From the IMG/VR virus record IMGVR_UViG_3300042451_000749, positions 1-35,274 of that record: a stretch of DNA of 35,274 nt. One strand, 5' to 3'. The position numbers were made by a program, and so were the translations under genes. Numbering within the stretch: position 1 is the stretch's first letter; each line of letters opens with the position of its first letter. Below, in pieces: positions 1 to 10,100 of the stretch. This DNA comes from a virus. Under the pieces are notes generated by a model. That model was not told the DNA's origin and made no database searches. It was given only the letters and a program-made list of their open reading frames with translations.

Positions 1-111
1 TTCACTAATTGGAACAAAAACAGGTCCATTTCCTTCTGGTGATTTTCGGTTTGATGTACCATACACAAAAATATCAGTACAACTTTCTCCTATAACTAAT
101 ACTCTATTCAT
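1..111 (-). CDS. RfaE1/HldE-type sugar kinase (PfkB family), N-terminal fragment
   Basis: Only the first 37 codons are present; the gene runs off the left edge. The start is the ATG whose complement is at 109-111, overlapping the preceding gene by 8 nt. The N-terminus begins with a hydrophobic strand and Gly-Glu (VLVIGES), then an Asp at residue 13, FVYG, and a SPEG segment followed by PVFVP. This layout is that of D-glycero-beta-D-manno-heptose-7-phosphate kinases (first domain of HldE), whose N-terminus reads roughly VLVVGD-x4-D-x-YxYG-x-SPEAPVPV. By family, it would phosphorylate heptose 7-phosphate at C1 in the cytoplasm. It lies directly after an RfaE2-type nucleotidyltransferase and a heptosyltransferase-like gene, which fits ADP-heptose supply. 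The catalytic GxGD region lies outside the window, so another PfkB sugar kinase cannot be excluded. Confidence 0.72.
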   Translation of the reverse strand, partial: MNRVLVIGESCTDIFVYGTSNRKSPEGNGPVFVPISE

Positions 112-490
112 TATCTAAAAATTTTGTAGTACTAAGACCATCTATTCTATTAAAGAATTTTATTTCTTTTGCATGATTACCTCCGATAATAGGTTTATAC
201 ATATAATCATCACCAATTACAAATACATCAGGTTTGTAAGTTTCTAAATGGGTTCGTAAAGAATCATCACTATCAAACACAACAATTTTATCTACATCTC
301 GTATTTGCATCAAATTAAATACTCTCTGTTCTTCTGTATGGAAAGGTCTATCATCTCCCTTCATTTGTCTGATTCTTTCATCGGAATCAATACCTATCAC
401 TAAATTTCCTAAAGATTTTGCATAATCTATCAACTTAAAATGGCCATAATGTAGAACATCAAAACATCCATTTATCCAAACTTTTTTCAT
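104..490 (-). CDS. RfaE2-type sugar-phosphate nucleotidyltransferase (HldE C-terminal domain homologue)
   Basis: A 128-aa protein the size of a single cytidylyltransferase-like domain. It opens with NGCFDVLHYGHFKL, containing the HxGH nucleotide-binding motif (His14, His17), then a basic RQMKGDDRP loop around residue 44 and a C-terminal GLSTTKF segment around 118-124, all typical of RfaE2/TagD-type enzymes. RfaE2 transfers AMP from ATP to heptose 1-phosphate, giving ADP-heptose. Its start codon overlaps the stop of the upstream gene in a TAATG arrangement, so the two are probably translationally coupled, and its end overlaps the next kinase-like gene by 8 nt. In HldE the kinase precedes the transferase; here the order is reversed, so this is two genes and not a frameshifted HldE. 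A glycerol-3-phosphate or other sugar-phosphate substrate is the alternative. Confidence 0.85.
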   Translation of the reverse strand: MKKVWINGCFDVLHYGHFKLIDYAKSLGNLVIGIDSDERIRQMKGDDRPFHTEEQRVFNLMQIRDVDKIVVFDSDDSLRTHLETYKPDVFVIGDDYMYKPIIGGNHAKEIKFFNRIDGLSTTKFLDNE

Positions 491-1644
491 TATAAAAACT
501 TTTCTAACTCTTTGATTACCATTTCGGATGTAATACTTTTAGTACATTCAAATTGTCTTTCAGTACCTTTGTGGTCAGGACACCAATTCCAATCTCCTGC
601 ATTTAATCTTAATCTATTAAAACATCCTTCGCATTTTCCTTTTGGTGCTGTGATTCTTATACAATCTTGCATTTCTGCCCAATCGTATGAAAATCCACTT
701 ACTAAAACGGTAGGAGTATCTAATGCCCAACTCAACCAACTTAATCCGCTTCCAATACCTATAAATGCTTTAGATTTTTTTAATTCATCCATAACTAATT
801 CAATAGGACCGTTTGGATGTTTAATTATTCCAGTTGGTAATTTATTACCCATATAGTCATCATTCTCTTTAGATATCAATCTAACCGTATAACCTCTATC
901 ATTTAACCAATTTACAACATCCTGCCAACCAGTGGGGTTATTCCAAAATTTAGATTGAGCAGTTCCAAATACACCAATACAAATTTGATTTATTTTTTCT
1001 AATGATGGATTTTTTCTTTTTAGTTTAGGTTTTATTTCTTTGTATTCTAATCCTAAAATATCAGAACACATTTTTTGAAGTGTAACCGTTTTAGGGTCTA
1101 TTGGATTTTTAAAAAGATTTATAGAATCATCATCATTATAAAATAAACCTATACAATACATTGCATATAAATCAATTGCAGTATCGCCTGGTTTTATGAA
1201 TTCTATATTAGGATATTCGTTTGAAAAAAAATCATTCATAAAAGTTGATGCAACTAATTTACAATTATGTTTTTTTCTAAATTCTTCTAAATATGGAAAC
1301 CAAGCTAACGTATCACCCAAAGCTCTGGAATCCAAAGCTACATAAATTTTTTTATCGTTTGCATTATAATCATATTCTGCCCATTTCTTACCATTTTCGT
1401 ATATTAGAATTTTCCAATTTACAAAATACTCTATATTACATTTACACCAACAATTGTTTCCAATAGTTGAATTGAATAAAACTTTATTAGTTTCTTTATC
1501 AATAAATTCGACGAGATATTCCGCTTTTTTTTGTCCTTTAATTTCAACAAAAGGACCTTTTACAAAATGATAATGAACTTTATTTTCTATATCAATTTTA
1601 TTATTTTTATTTTTTACCAAATTATCGTATATCATTAACTCCAA
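490..1644 (-). CDS. TibC/Aah-like autotransporter O-heptosyltransferase homologue
   Basis: A 384-aa GT-B protein that I recognise as resembling the bacterial autotransporter heptosyltransferase (BAHT) family along its whole length. Landmarks: an N-terminal barrel-like part with HFVKGPFVEI (26-35); ALDSRALGDTLAWFPYLEEF (103-122); DPKTVTLQK followed by SDILGL (183-199); GTAQSKFWNNPTGWQ (227-241); IGIGSGLSWLSWAL (295-308); and a C-terminal four-cysteine cluster, C338-x2-C341-x13-C355-x11-C367, matching the iron-binding site of TibC. From memory, TibC uses Asp110 and Lys230; Asp111 and Lys232 here fit those positions. The family attaches heptose from ADP-D-glycero-D-manno-heptose to serines of beta-helical adhesins. 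It overlaps the upstream gene by 10 nt and the downstream one by 1 nt. A CWCKC cluster at 65-69 is unusual. The acceptor is inferred, not shown. Confidence 0.85.
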   Translation of the reverse strand: MELMIYDNLVKNKNNKIDIENKVHYHFVKGPFVEIKGQKKAEYLVEFIDKETNKVLFNSTIGNNCWCKCNIEYFVNWKILIYENGKKWAEYDYNANDKKIYVALDSRALGDTLAWFPYLEEFRKKHNCKLVASTFMNDFFSNEYPNIEFIKPGDTAIDLYAMYCIGLFYNDDDSINLFKNPIDPKTVTLQKMCSDILGLEYKEIKPKLKRKNPSLEKINQICIGVFGTAQSKFWNNPTGWQDVVNWLNDRGYTVRLISKENDDYMGNKLPTGIIKHPNGPIELVMDELKKSKAFIGIGSGLSWLSWALDTPTVLVSGFSYDWAEMQDCIRITAPKGKCEGCFNRLRLNAGDWNWCPDHKGTERQFECTKSITSEMVIKELEKFL

Positions 1645-3818
1645 GTTTTAACTGTTAAATCTAATAAGGAAAATCCTTCCGCCTGTTTTGAATACACCTT
1701 GTTAGTTGTATATCTATTTTTGGGGTGGTTATAAAACACATGATTAAACCAAAGGTCACCAACATCCCATCCACAATCTTTTATTCTATCTAACCACCAA
1801 CTTTTTGTTCGGTTTGGAATTAGATAGGCATGTGCTAAATCTTGATTATATGCGGTTTTAGAAAAATAATCATCTATTTTGTCTTTACCTCGTGATGGAT
1901 TATCTGCTAATGAGATATAATATACATCATCTAATTCAGATATAAAACATGCTTTATGTACTATATCAACAAATTCTTCTAATCCAGTATAGATAAATGC
2001 ATCTGCTTCGAATATTAAAGTATAATCAAAATTTTCAGTATCAATTGTTTCCAACGCACCTCTATGTGCTAAATAACATCCATAGTGCCTACCTGTCATC
2101 CAACCTAAACCAGCACCAGGATATAATTCACCAGGTTTATTATCTTTACTTATATGTTCTGGTCTTCTACAATTTTCAGCAGGTGCTAATCCTTCATATA
2201 CTTCATTAACAATTGGTTGATACACAATTCCGTATTTTTCTAATTGTTTAATAGATTGAATACTAACCCTCTCTCGCATATCATCGGGTCTGGTTAATAG
2301 ATGTTTTATTTGTATTCTTGGTTTCTTACGAATGAATGAACGAAATCCTTTTTGAACTTGTCCGTAAAAGAATTCATTTGCCGCTTTAGTAACACCAGGA
2401 AAAACAGGAATATCGAAATCATCTCCGGTTATATAACCACCTGGTTTTACTTTGTTATACCATATTTTTAAATCATCGGTTACGGATTCATAAGTGTGGC
2501 CGGCATCTATCATTATAAAATCAATACTACTATTTGCAAATTGATTAGCCGCATTTTTCGATGTATCTTTAATTATTTCAAACGTATTATAATTGTCTGA
2601 TAATACTGTGTTATCTATAAATTCATAGAATATATCTCCATTGAATGCTCCAACTATATTTTGATGTAATTCTTCATCATCAGTACCTTTCCAAGTATCG
2701 ATAGTTGTAAAATTTATTTTTTTATTAGATTCTTTAATTTTAGTTGCTAAATAATTTGTAGATTTACCAAACCAAGCACCCAACTCAACTACATTTGAAC
2801 CTTCAGGAACTTTTTCAACAACTTCATTATATAAATCAGTATATGAAAACCATCCAGGTATTTCATTAAATTCTGGTTGAAGTTTTTCTAAAATAATTCT
2901 TTTAGTTAATTTTAAATCATCATCAATATAAGTTACTAAATTATTACTATCGTATGTATCTAAATAAGTGTGTAATTTTCTGAATATAGATGGGAGTTTA
3001 TAACTCAATGCTTCTTTAACTGATAATGGATTTAATTCTAATTTAGAACTAAAATAAAACATATCACATGCTGCATAGAAAGTATCTACATCATTTCTCT
3101 CACCCCATACAACACAATTATCAGGTTTATGTTGCATAAGTGGTTTCCAATAATCTTCATAGTTCATAGCCTGATTTCCTACAAAGTGGAATTTTATTTT
3201 ATACTTTTCTAACTGTCTAGCTATTTGGAATATTTCTTGTTGATTTTTACCAGGTGAAAACAATCCAACATTAAGAACATGCTTCCAATCCAATTCAAGT
3301 CCTAATTGAGTTTTGGCATTTTCTTTATCAAACTGATATTCTTCTATTGGGTATTCCCATACATCTAAATCAACATGTAAATTAGCTTCCTCAAATTTTT
3401 GTTTACTCCACTCCGATACTAAAATATATTTATCTGCATGGTATCGTATTTCTTCCGGATTTGTAAATGAACCATGCGTTGTTGCGATTATGAAATAATT
3501 TCTTTCATCTACAAATATACTATCTAATACATTTGTGGGTAAATCAAACTCAGGTATTTCCTGAAAGTGGATAATATCAGGATTAAATCCTTTTATTATA
3601 TCTAATATTTTAGATTTATCACTATCCAATGTATGAATCGGTACTAATGATTTGATTCTATTTTTTTGAACTACATACGCATTCCCACCACTATTATTTA
3701 TTTCAATAACTTCAATTTCAAAATCATTGATAAAGTGTTTTATTTGCTTGTATGTGTATTGCGGTTGTCCACCCGTAGAAAGGTGTGGGCAGACATAAAG
3801 TAACTTTTTCTTTGCCAT
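1635..3818 (-). CDS. Three-domain sugar-modification enzyme: GT4 glycosyltransferase, SAM methyltransferase, GT25-like glycosyltransferase
   Basis: A 727-aa cytoplasmic protein with three visible parts. Residues 1-310 look like a GT-B fold family-4 glycosyltransferase: a Gly-rich N-terminal loop (STGGQPQ, 14-20), NVGLFSPGKN (183-192) and an E-x7-E pair (Glu261, Glu269) for the nucleotide-sugar. Residues 325-500 are a class I methyltransferase of the Methyltransf_24 kind: VVELGAWFGKS (343-353), Asp374 in TIDTW, IDAGHTYE (437-444), KPGGYITGDDF (458-468). Residues 570-727 resemble family-25 transferases: GRHYGCYLAHRGAL (576-589) and FEAD (603-606) in place of the usual EDD. It is the first gene of the sugar operon, directly behind a host-type promoter, and overlaps the heptosyltransferase-like gene by 10 nt. 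I infer that it extends or methylates the glycan. The domain calls are firm; the exact sugars are unknown. Confidence 0.8.
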   Translation of the reverse strand: MAKKKLLYVCPHLSTGGQPQYTYKQIKHFINDFEIEVIEINNSGGNAYVVQKNRIKSLVPIHTLDSDKSKILDIIKGFNPDIIHFQEIPEFDLPTNVLDSIFVDERNYFIIATTHGSFTNPEEIRYHADKYILVSEWSKQKFEEANLHVDLDVWEYPIEEYQFDKENAKTQLGLELDWKHVLNVGLFSPGKNQQEIFQIARQLEKYKIKFHFVGNQAMNYEDYWKPLMQHKPDNCVVWGERNDVDTFYAACDMFYFSSKLELNPLSVKEALSYKLPSIFRKLHTYLDTYDSNNLVTYIDDDLKLTKRIILEKLQPEFNEIPGWFSYTDLYNEVVEKVPEGSNVVELGAWFGKSTNYLATKIKESNKKINFTTIDTWKGTDDEELHQNIVGAFNGDIFYEFIDNTVLSDNYNTFEIIKDTSKNAANQFANSSIDFIMIDAGHTYESVTDDLKIWYNKVKPGGYITGDDFDIPVFPGVTKAANEFFYGQVQKGFRSFIRKKPRIQIKHLLTRPDDMRERVSIQSIKQLEKYGIVYQPIVNEVYEGLAPAENCRRPEHISKDNKPGELYPGAGLGWMTGRHYGCYLAHRGALETIDTENFDYTLIFEADAFIYTGLEEFVDIVHKACFISELDDVYYISLADNPSRGKDKIDDYFSKTAYNQDLAHAYLIPNRTKSWWLDRIKDCGWDVGDLWFNHVFYNHPKNRYTTNKVYSKQAEGFSLLDLTVKTWS

Positions 3819-3825
3819 ATTGTAA

Positions 3826-3857
3826 CAAATATACGAATTTATTTTTAGATTACCAAA
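3826..3857 (-). promoter_or_regulatory. Bacteroidetes-type promoter of the sugar-modification operon
   Basis: On the minus strand the sequence reads TTTG (3857-3854), a 20-nt spacer, then TATATTTG (3833-3826). This matches the Bacteroidetes housekeeping consensus, TTTG near -33 and TAnnTTTG near -7, at full identity for the fixed bases. The start codon of the 727-aa gene is 7 nt further on, so the leader would be very short. The 13-nt core TTCGTATATTTGT is repeated exactly upstream of the primase gene. Confidence 0.65.
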
Positions 3858-3863
3858 TTTATT

Positions 3864-4109
3864 TTAGAAAATCACAGTACCCTCAACTAAATCAATTTCT
3901 CCACTTGGATATTGTTTTTCCAAATCAGATAGTAATCCATTTAATTCTTTGTTTGTACTTTCAAATTCCGTTTCAACTACCGATAATAATACATTCATTT
4001 GTTTTATATCTAAATGTAATTGCCCAGCATTTATAATCAGTTCGTTTTTTCTAGTGTTAAGTTCTCTTAGTTTTTCTACCAATGAAACTTCTAATTTTTC
4101 AGTTGTCAT
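3864..4109 (-). CDS. Small coiled-coil protein downstream of the tail fibre
   Basis: An 81-aa hydrophilic protein with no signal peptide or membrane segment. Residues 5-65 are heptad-like and strongly helical (VSLVEKLRELNTRKNEL and following), and the last 16 residues (YPSGEIDLVEGTVIF) look like a short beta-hairpin tail. I do not recognise a named family. It lies between the giant tail fibre gene (33-nt gap) and the sugar operon (45-nt gap), with its own ATATTTAT box 17 nt upstream of the start codon, so it is probably made late with virion proteins. A fibre-associated or fibre-assembly role is suggested only by position. Alternatives include a general small virion or scaffold component. Confidence 0.6.
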   Translation of the reverse strand: MTTEKLEVSLVEKLRELNTRKNELIINAGQLHLDIKQMNVLLSVVETEFESTNKELNGLLSDLEKQYPSGEIDLVEGTVIF

Positions 4110-4126
4110 AATTTTATTGTTTGTAT

Positions 4127-4134
4127 ATAAATAT
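4127..4134 (-). promoter_or_regulatory. Candidate late promoter box (ATATTTAT) before the 81-aa gene
   Basis: The minus strand reads TATATATTTATATAC here, ending 17 nt before the ATG. It is one of six copies of the same 8-mer seen shortly upstream of start codons in this window. No clear TTTG -33 element accompanies it. Confidence 0.45.
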
Positions 4135-4142
4135 ATAAAAAT

Positions 4143-7100
4143 TTATAAAGAACCACTAATATAGGCCTCTAATGCTTCAACTTTATCCATTAATATTTGA
4201 ACGGTCTTAGTTAGTGGTACAATTATTTTATCATACGCTAATGAATCCACCGTAACAGCACTTCCACTAACACCATAAGAAACATACCTTCTCATTTCAG
4301 GATCTTCATCTAACCATTCTGCAATAAATCCACCTTGCTTACCAATATATTCTTTTGCGTTTGGCATTGGGTACATATCATCATAACTTTCTTCACCATT
4401 GGTTTCATAGGTTGTAGTATTGGCTATTTTTAATGGAGTATATAAAACAGGTCTTATTTTTCTAATACTCTCATACGCTGAATTTGGATACTCCTCTATA
4501 TTTGTTTTTACCCTTATAGTAGATGAGTCAAATATTAATTCTCTACCACCAATTCCAAATTTAGTTGTACCAGGTCTTAATCTTGCTGTTGCTACGTTAG
4601 CGGCCTGCGATGGCCAGTTAGCTCCCATAAGTACAGAGTTATTGCCAATTGTACCAAATCTAATTCCACCGGTTGTATTTTCAGTTCCAATATAACCACC
4701 ATTTACGATAAAGTTATTATTTGCACCAGATAATAGAATATCACCATCCAATACTTGAATTGCTCTACCGCTTGCATTCGTATTTGTAATTCTTAATCCG
4801 GGACCAGTATTACTAGTCTTTATATCAATCATTGGGTCCGATGTTGTTCTTTGGACCTTTACATAGTTATCTGCATTAGCAACAACTAATATACCATCTT
4901 GACCAATTTCAGTTTGTTGTAATGAACGATTAAATGTTTGAGATTGTGGATTTAAACTTCCTTGGAATTCAATTAGACCATCGACAATATATCCTTCAAC
5001 AACCACTTTTATATGCATATAATATGTACCAGCTTCTGCAAAATAAATAGAACTTTGAAACCCATCATTATAATTAACATACGCCTCATATCCTGCAGAA
5101 TACACACTACCGTTTGCTAATACAATACTATTTAGTTGTGTTCCTGATAAATCATCAGTTGTCCAAATTTCACCAATAACTTCTACACTTATATAACCAT
5201 CGAAATTAAAATCCGATTCTACTGTTAAACTATTATTAGAACCCCAATCTAAATTACCAGTTGTTGTGTATAATCCTTCAGCTGAAACGGAAAATCCTGA
5301 ATTATCAAATAACTGACCAATATTAGTATAGTTGTAATACCCCGCTCCCAATTGCTCTCCGGTAAAACCAAAACTAGATATTGGGTCTATTGTTACACCA
5401 GTACCTCCACTACCAGGAACAGAAATGGTACTCTGTTTAATAATAACTCGTTGTGTACCACTTTCACTTATAGATATAACTTTTGAATTTGCGTTTAATA
5501 TAATAGATGCATCTGAATCTTGGAAGTTACCTTCAACCACTCTCCAGTTACCTATTTCAGATACTAAACTATTATCAGTTTGTATTTTACCTTTAATACT
5601 TAAGGTGTTGTTATCCCAATTTATCGAAGGAAGTCCGGATGCTATTGTATTTCCAAAACGGAATTGTCCATCATTTGCCATATAGAATCCTGAAGTTCCA
5701 GCATCCAATCCAGTTGCACCGGATGAACGTATGAATCCACCCACAACTACGTTTCCAGCAAAGTTTCCGGTAGCCGCTGATATATCTCCTCTGAAAAATG
5801 CGTTACCGGCAGCATTAACCGAAAATCCTTGAGTTCTGATTGTACTACTTGCTAAATCTATAAACGTACCAGCATCAGAGAAATTACCAGCAGTATATGC
5901 GTAGTTGGTAGATGTAATAAGGTTCGTAGCAACTCGTGATGTTACAATAGCACCTGGCCCAATATATGTTATTGCATCATTTCCAGCATTAATCTTGCTG
6001 ATTGCAGCCATAGCTCCTAATGAACCACTAAACACAGTCAATGCAGTTTGTGCATTTGTTCCTGATGTTGCGATAGATGAAGTTCCAGCATTAGATGCAG
6101 CAGTATTTGCAAAATTTTGAGTTGCCGCATCACCGCCGGTTACTGTAATATCTCCTGCAATTTGTAAACTACTTCCATTCCATTTAAGGTATCTATTACC
6201 CGCGCCGTTTACAATTGAAAATCTTCCAGTAGTACCACCAGACCCAATTGGTTGTTCATATATACCTAAGAATATACCAGGTCTTTCGTAACCAATTACT
6301 GCTCCACCAGGATTTAAAGTTGTACCACTTGTTCCAGAAGTACCAATAGTTGCATTTTGTCCGATAGCAATATACGGGTCAGTTCTACCTCCAGCAATTA
6401 CAATATTTGCAAATGCACCAGTTCCATTTTTAGTACCAACATTAATTGTATTCTTAACATAAGATTCTTCAAATATTGCAATCTTAGCAGCAACGAAGAA
6501 TTCCTCTTGTCCTAAAAATTCCCAAAAATCAGGTTGTGTATCGGGTTGTTTTGCTCCAATTAAATTAAATCCAACAGGTGGAGAAGCACCAACATAGAAA
6601 GTAGAAGTTGATGGGTTTACATAAGTATTTGGTCCAGAACCACTAACCGATGCGTAATAGTTTGTAGCTCCTGGAGTTGCGTTGTAAATAACCGCATCTC
6701 TACGATTATTTGTAGTTTCTACTTGTCCTATATAATCAGTTTGATTACTCCACTCACCTCTCATAACAATACCAGGACCAACTGCTCCCTCAAATTGTAC
6801 TGAAAATGATTGTGTTTTAAATAAAGTAGTTCCTGGTCTTGATATACTTCCAGATACATACTCACAGTCTATTTGATATACAATTTCTCCGGTTAAATTA
6901 GTTTCGGGATAGTCCCAAGAAGTTATAGCCGGCATTGTTGCAGGATTTCCAGCCAATCTTGCGTTTGGTGTATTATATGGGGCGGGTAATCCTAAGTGAC
7001 TAGAATACGAAAGTATTGAAACTACATATTGTTCTTTATACCCATATTCATCATACGCATCCCACTGTCCACCGGTAAAACCACCTGGTTTATGGGTAAG

Positions 7101-10100
7101 TTGGGTATTACCCCTAGATGCTTTTATTATATTACCAGTTCCATTAAATTCTAATTCACCGGATACTCTATATACCACCGATGAATTTTCGTTCTGCATA
7201 TACGCATTGTATGGTGCAGGTGGTTCAAATTGTACCGATAATGATTGTGTTACAAATTGTGTTTGTCTATTATTTTCAAAATCTACTTTATAAATAATTT
7301 CTGCAGACTGTGAAACTGCCCACTTTCTCCAATCAGATAAATTTGGAGCTGCTGCAGGTGTTGTTGTAAATCTACTTATACTTTGTGTTACCCAATTTGA
7401 TTTAGAATGTATGGATGCGGATGAAAATCCTAAATTGCCAATTAAGTTACCCAAATAATCATAATCATCTGGGAATATAGGTGTTGGATATTGTCCTGTT
7501 GTTACATTTTGTAATTCAGTAGTGCCCTTAAATGTATTTAAAGTTATAGCCGTTTTACTTAAGTTTTTTGTCCAAAGGTCTCCTGTTATTGCTGCGTTTT
7601 CATTTGTACCAACTACTTTATATGCATCGGCTCCCGCTTTTACACCAGCAATTGTTAATTGACCTTCTGCTCTAACATCGGATGCTAATAAACTACCTAT
7701 TGATGGAGCTTTACCATCAGTAACTTTTACTTTCCATGTTTTATTTTGTCCAGGTCCAACTGCATCGGATGCATCAATTGATATAAATGCTTCTTTTGAA
7801 CCAGGAGATGTCTCTGCAATAGGACCATCGTAATAAGTTTCAGTACCGTCTTCTTCAATAAAGAAAAAGTAAAAATTAGGTCCAACTTGTCCCGCGCCAC
7901 CAGAAGAACCAGTTACATTAAATGCAGTTGCAGTTAAATCTATATTACCATCAGGAGATGTTTTATAGCCATCTCTATCGAAGTTAACTGTATATGTTGA
8001 TGCTTTAAAATCAACAGAACGAGCATTTGGTACTGATACATTTTTTGTAAATGTTTGAGTACGAGTAAAAATAGATGATGTATATTCATGCCCACTTCCT
8101 AGCGCAAATGGATATACTTGAATTGTATATAACGCACTAGCGGAAACGTATGGAAAATCAAATCTATTATAATTTATTGTTGCAGTACTTAGTGAAGAAG
8201 ATGATAATGAACCAGTTCTTATGTTCCAAATTGAACCACCTCTAGTTTCAATTGAATTAATTCTCCAAGTACCAGGTAATATAGATTGAGTTGTAAATCT
8301 TAAAAAGTCCTCCCCTTCTTTAACTTGTATAGTAGTATTTGCCGGTGCATATCCAACCGGAGTAATAAACCCAACTTCATCAGCTGTTAGTGTTGTGTTT
8401 GGCGGAGATATTAATATTTGAATTGGCGGTGGCCCTTCTAATACCTTTGTATATGGTTGAACTACACTTGCAGTATAAACCGATGATGTATAATATGGAC
8501 GTATTTCCAATGGATATGTAATACTACCACTTAAATTAATAAACCCAGAGGATGCACTAATAATTAACGATTCGGTATATGCATTATCAAAATAAACTAA
8601 ACCACCGGTTACATTTGATGCAGTTATAGATGATTGTGCGATGTGGAATGTACCAGGTTTTCTACTACCGGTAAACGCCAAATATCTACTACCTTGTTTT
8701 AATTTAATATCGGTAATAGATGGTTTAAAATCATTAACAACACCTCTCGAATTTGCAGCCAATGTTACCGCCGCTGGGTTTACTTCAAATACAATACTCT
8801 CATCTCCAGGCTTACCTTCGGGTACTATTGTAAATAATTTATCAACCGATACCGATGCCGAAGTCCAAGGTTCAGTATAAACAAAGCTTGTTATTAATTG
8901 CTTGCTTTGAGATACTGCCAATCCCAATGGGTAAGTTGCTGCATTTCCTCTAGATGGTATTATATTACCAAATTCATCGTATGCTATAACACTAATATCA
9001 GGATTACAACTATGAGTTATATAATTTACCCAATATTCAGGTACAAAATCTACATTGATTGACATCGATGGATATACTTCAATAGAACAACTTATTGGTT
9101 CATCAAATCTACCTCTACGGAAAAATGATGCTGTCGCGGATGAGAATACAGGTTTGAATTTTGTTTCTGTTCTTGGATTAATTGTAAATGTATCAGCATC
9201 ATATAATACAACACCAGCATCTAAACCATCCTGTAAATCAGTTAGAGTTAATACAGTCAATACCGATGCGGATGGGGTTGGTGAACCAGATGGTATTAGA
9301 TATAATGTTAATTGCCCTTCAATAGAATCTCTATTAAAAATTGCGTTATAATTTAATTGACCAGAACCAGTTGTACCAGGTTGTAACCCTTTTATAAATC
9401 CACTTGCACTTGCATCATTAAGTGTAAGATATTTTGAGCCGGATTGTACGTGAATTTGAGGTGCTGACCTTCCTGCCGGCAACCCAGCTCTAAGTTTAAT
9501 TTCGTTTACACCATCGATACGAATTGCCTGAACTTCTAATGAACCAGACGGGTCAGAGTTTCTTATAAATTGACCATTGTAAGGTCTTAATTCATAATTT
9601 ACACCACCCTTACCATCAATTACCCTTGTTATTATAATAGAATCTTCAACGCCCTCACATTCGGCAGTGTATTCTATATATTGTACAACAACTTCTTCTA
9701 AACCGGGGTCTCTAGAACCTGTAAAGTTTTGTACTGTCAATCTCACCGTATCTTTATCGATATCTAACAATTTACCAGGAAATTGCCAATGAGTAAACGG
9801 TGGTGATACTAAAGAACTACTCAATGGAGTTGTAGCCCAATACGAAGTATCATACATTGATGATGATAATTCAGTATTAAAAAAATCAAATGAACGGGAT
9901 GTAAATGTAACAGATCCTGTTAGGAAATTCTTAATAACATCTATAAAAATTGTAGTTGGATTTACAGGATTTCCATTACCGGAACCAGAATCAAATTGGA
10001 AATACAAAGATGATGGTACTAATTCTAAACTTTTATTAATACGATTTAAATTACCACCATCGAATGTTTTTGTTTCAGTTACAATTACCGGTATGTAATT

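Noticed and set aside
104-111. Possible frameshift in a single HldE gene
   Set aside because: HldE has kinase before transferase, but here the transferase comes first and ends with a stop before a good start codon of the kinase-like gene. The two frames are genuine separate genes.
4126-4133. T4-type late promoter TATAAATA on the plus strand at several gaps
   Set aside because: The TATAAATA reading points away from the downstream genes, which are all on the minus strand. The coding-strand form ATATTTAT is the sensible orientation.
5800-5860. A second S74-like cleavage site (SSTIRT) inside the fibre
   Set aside because: It lacks the Lys two residues after Arg and the conserved chaperone sequence that follows the real site near 4523.
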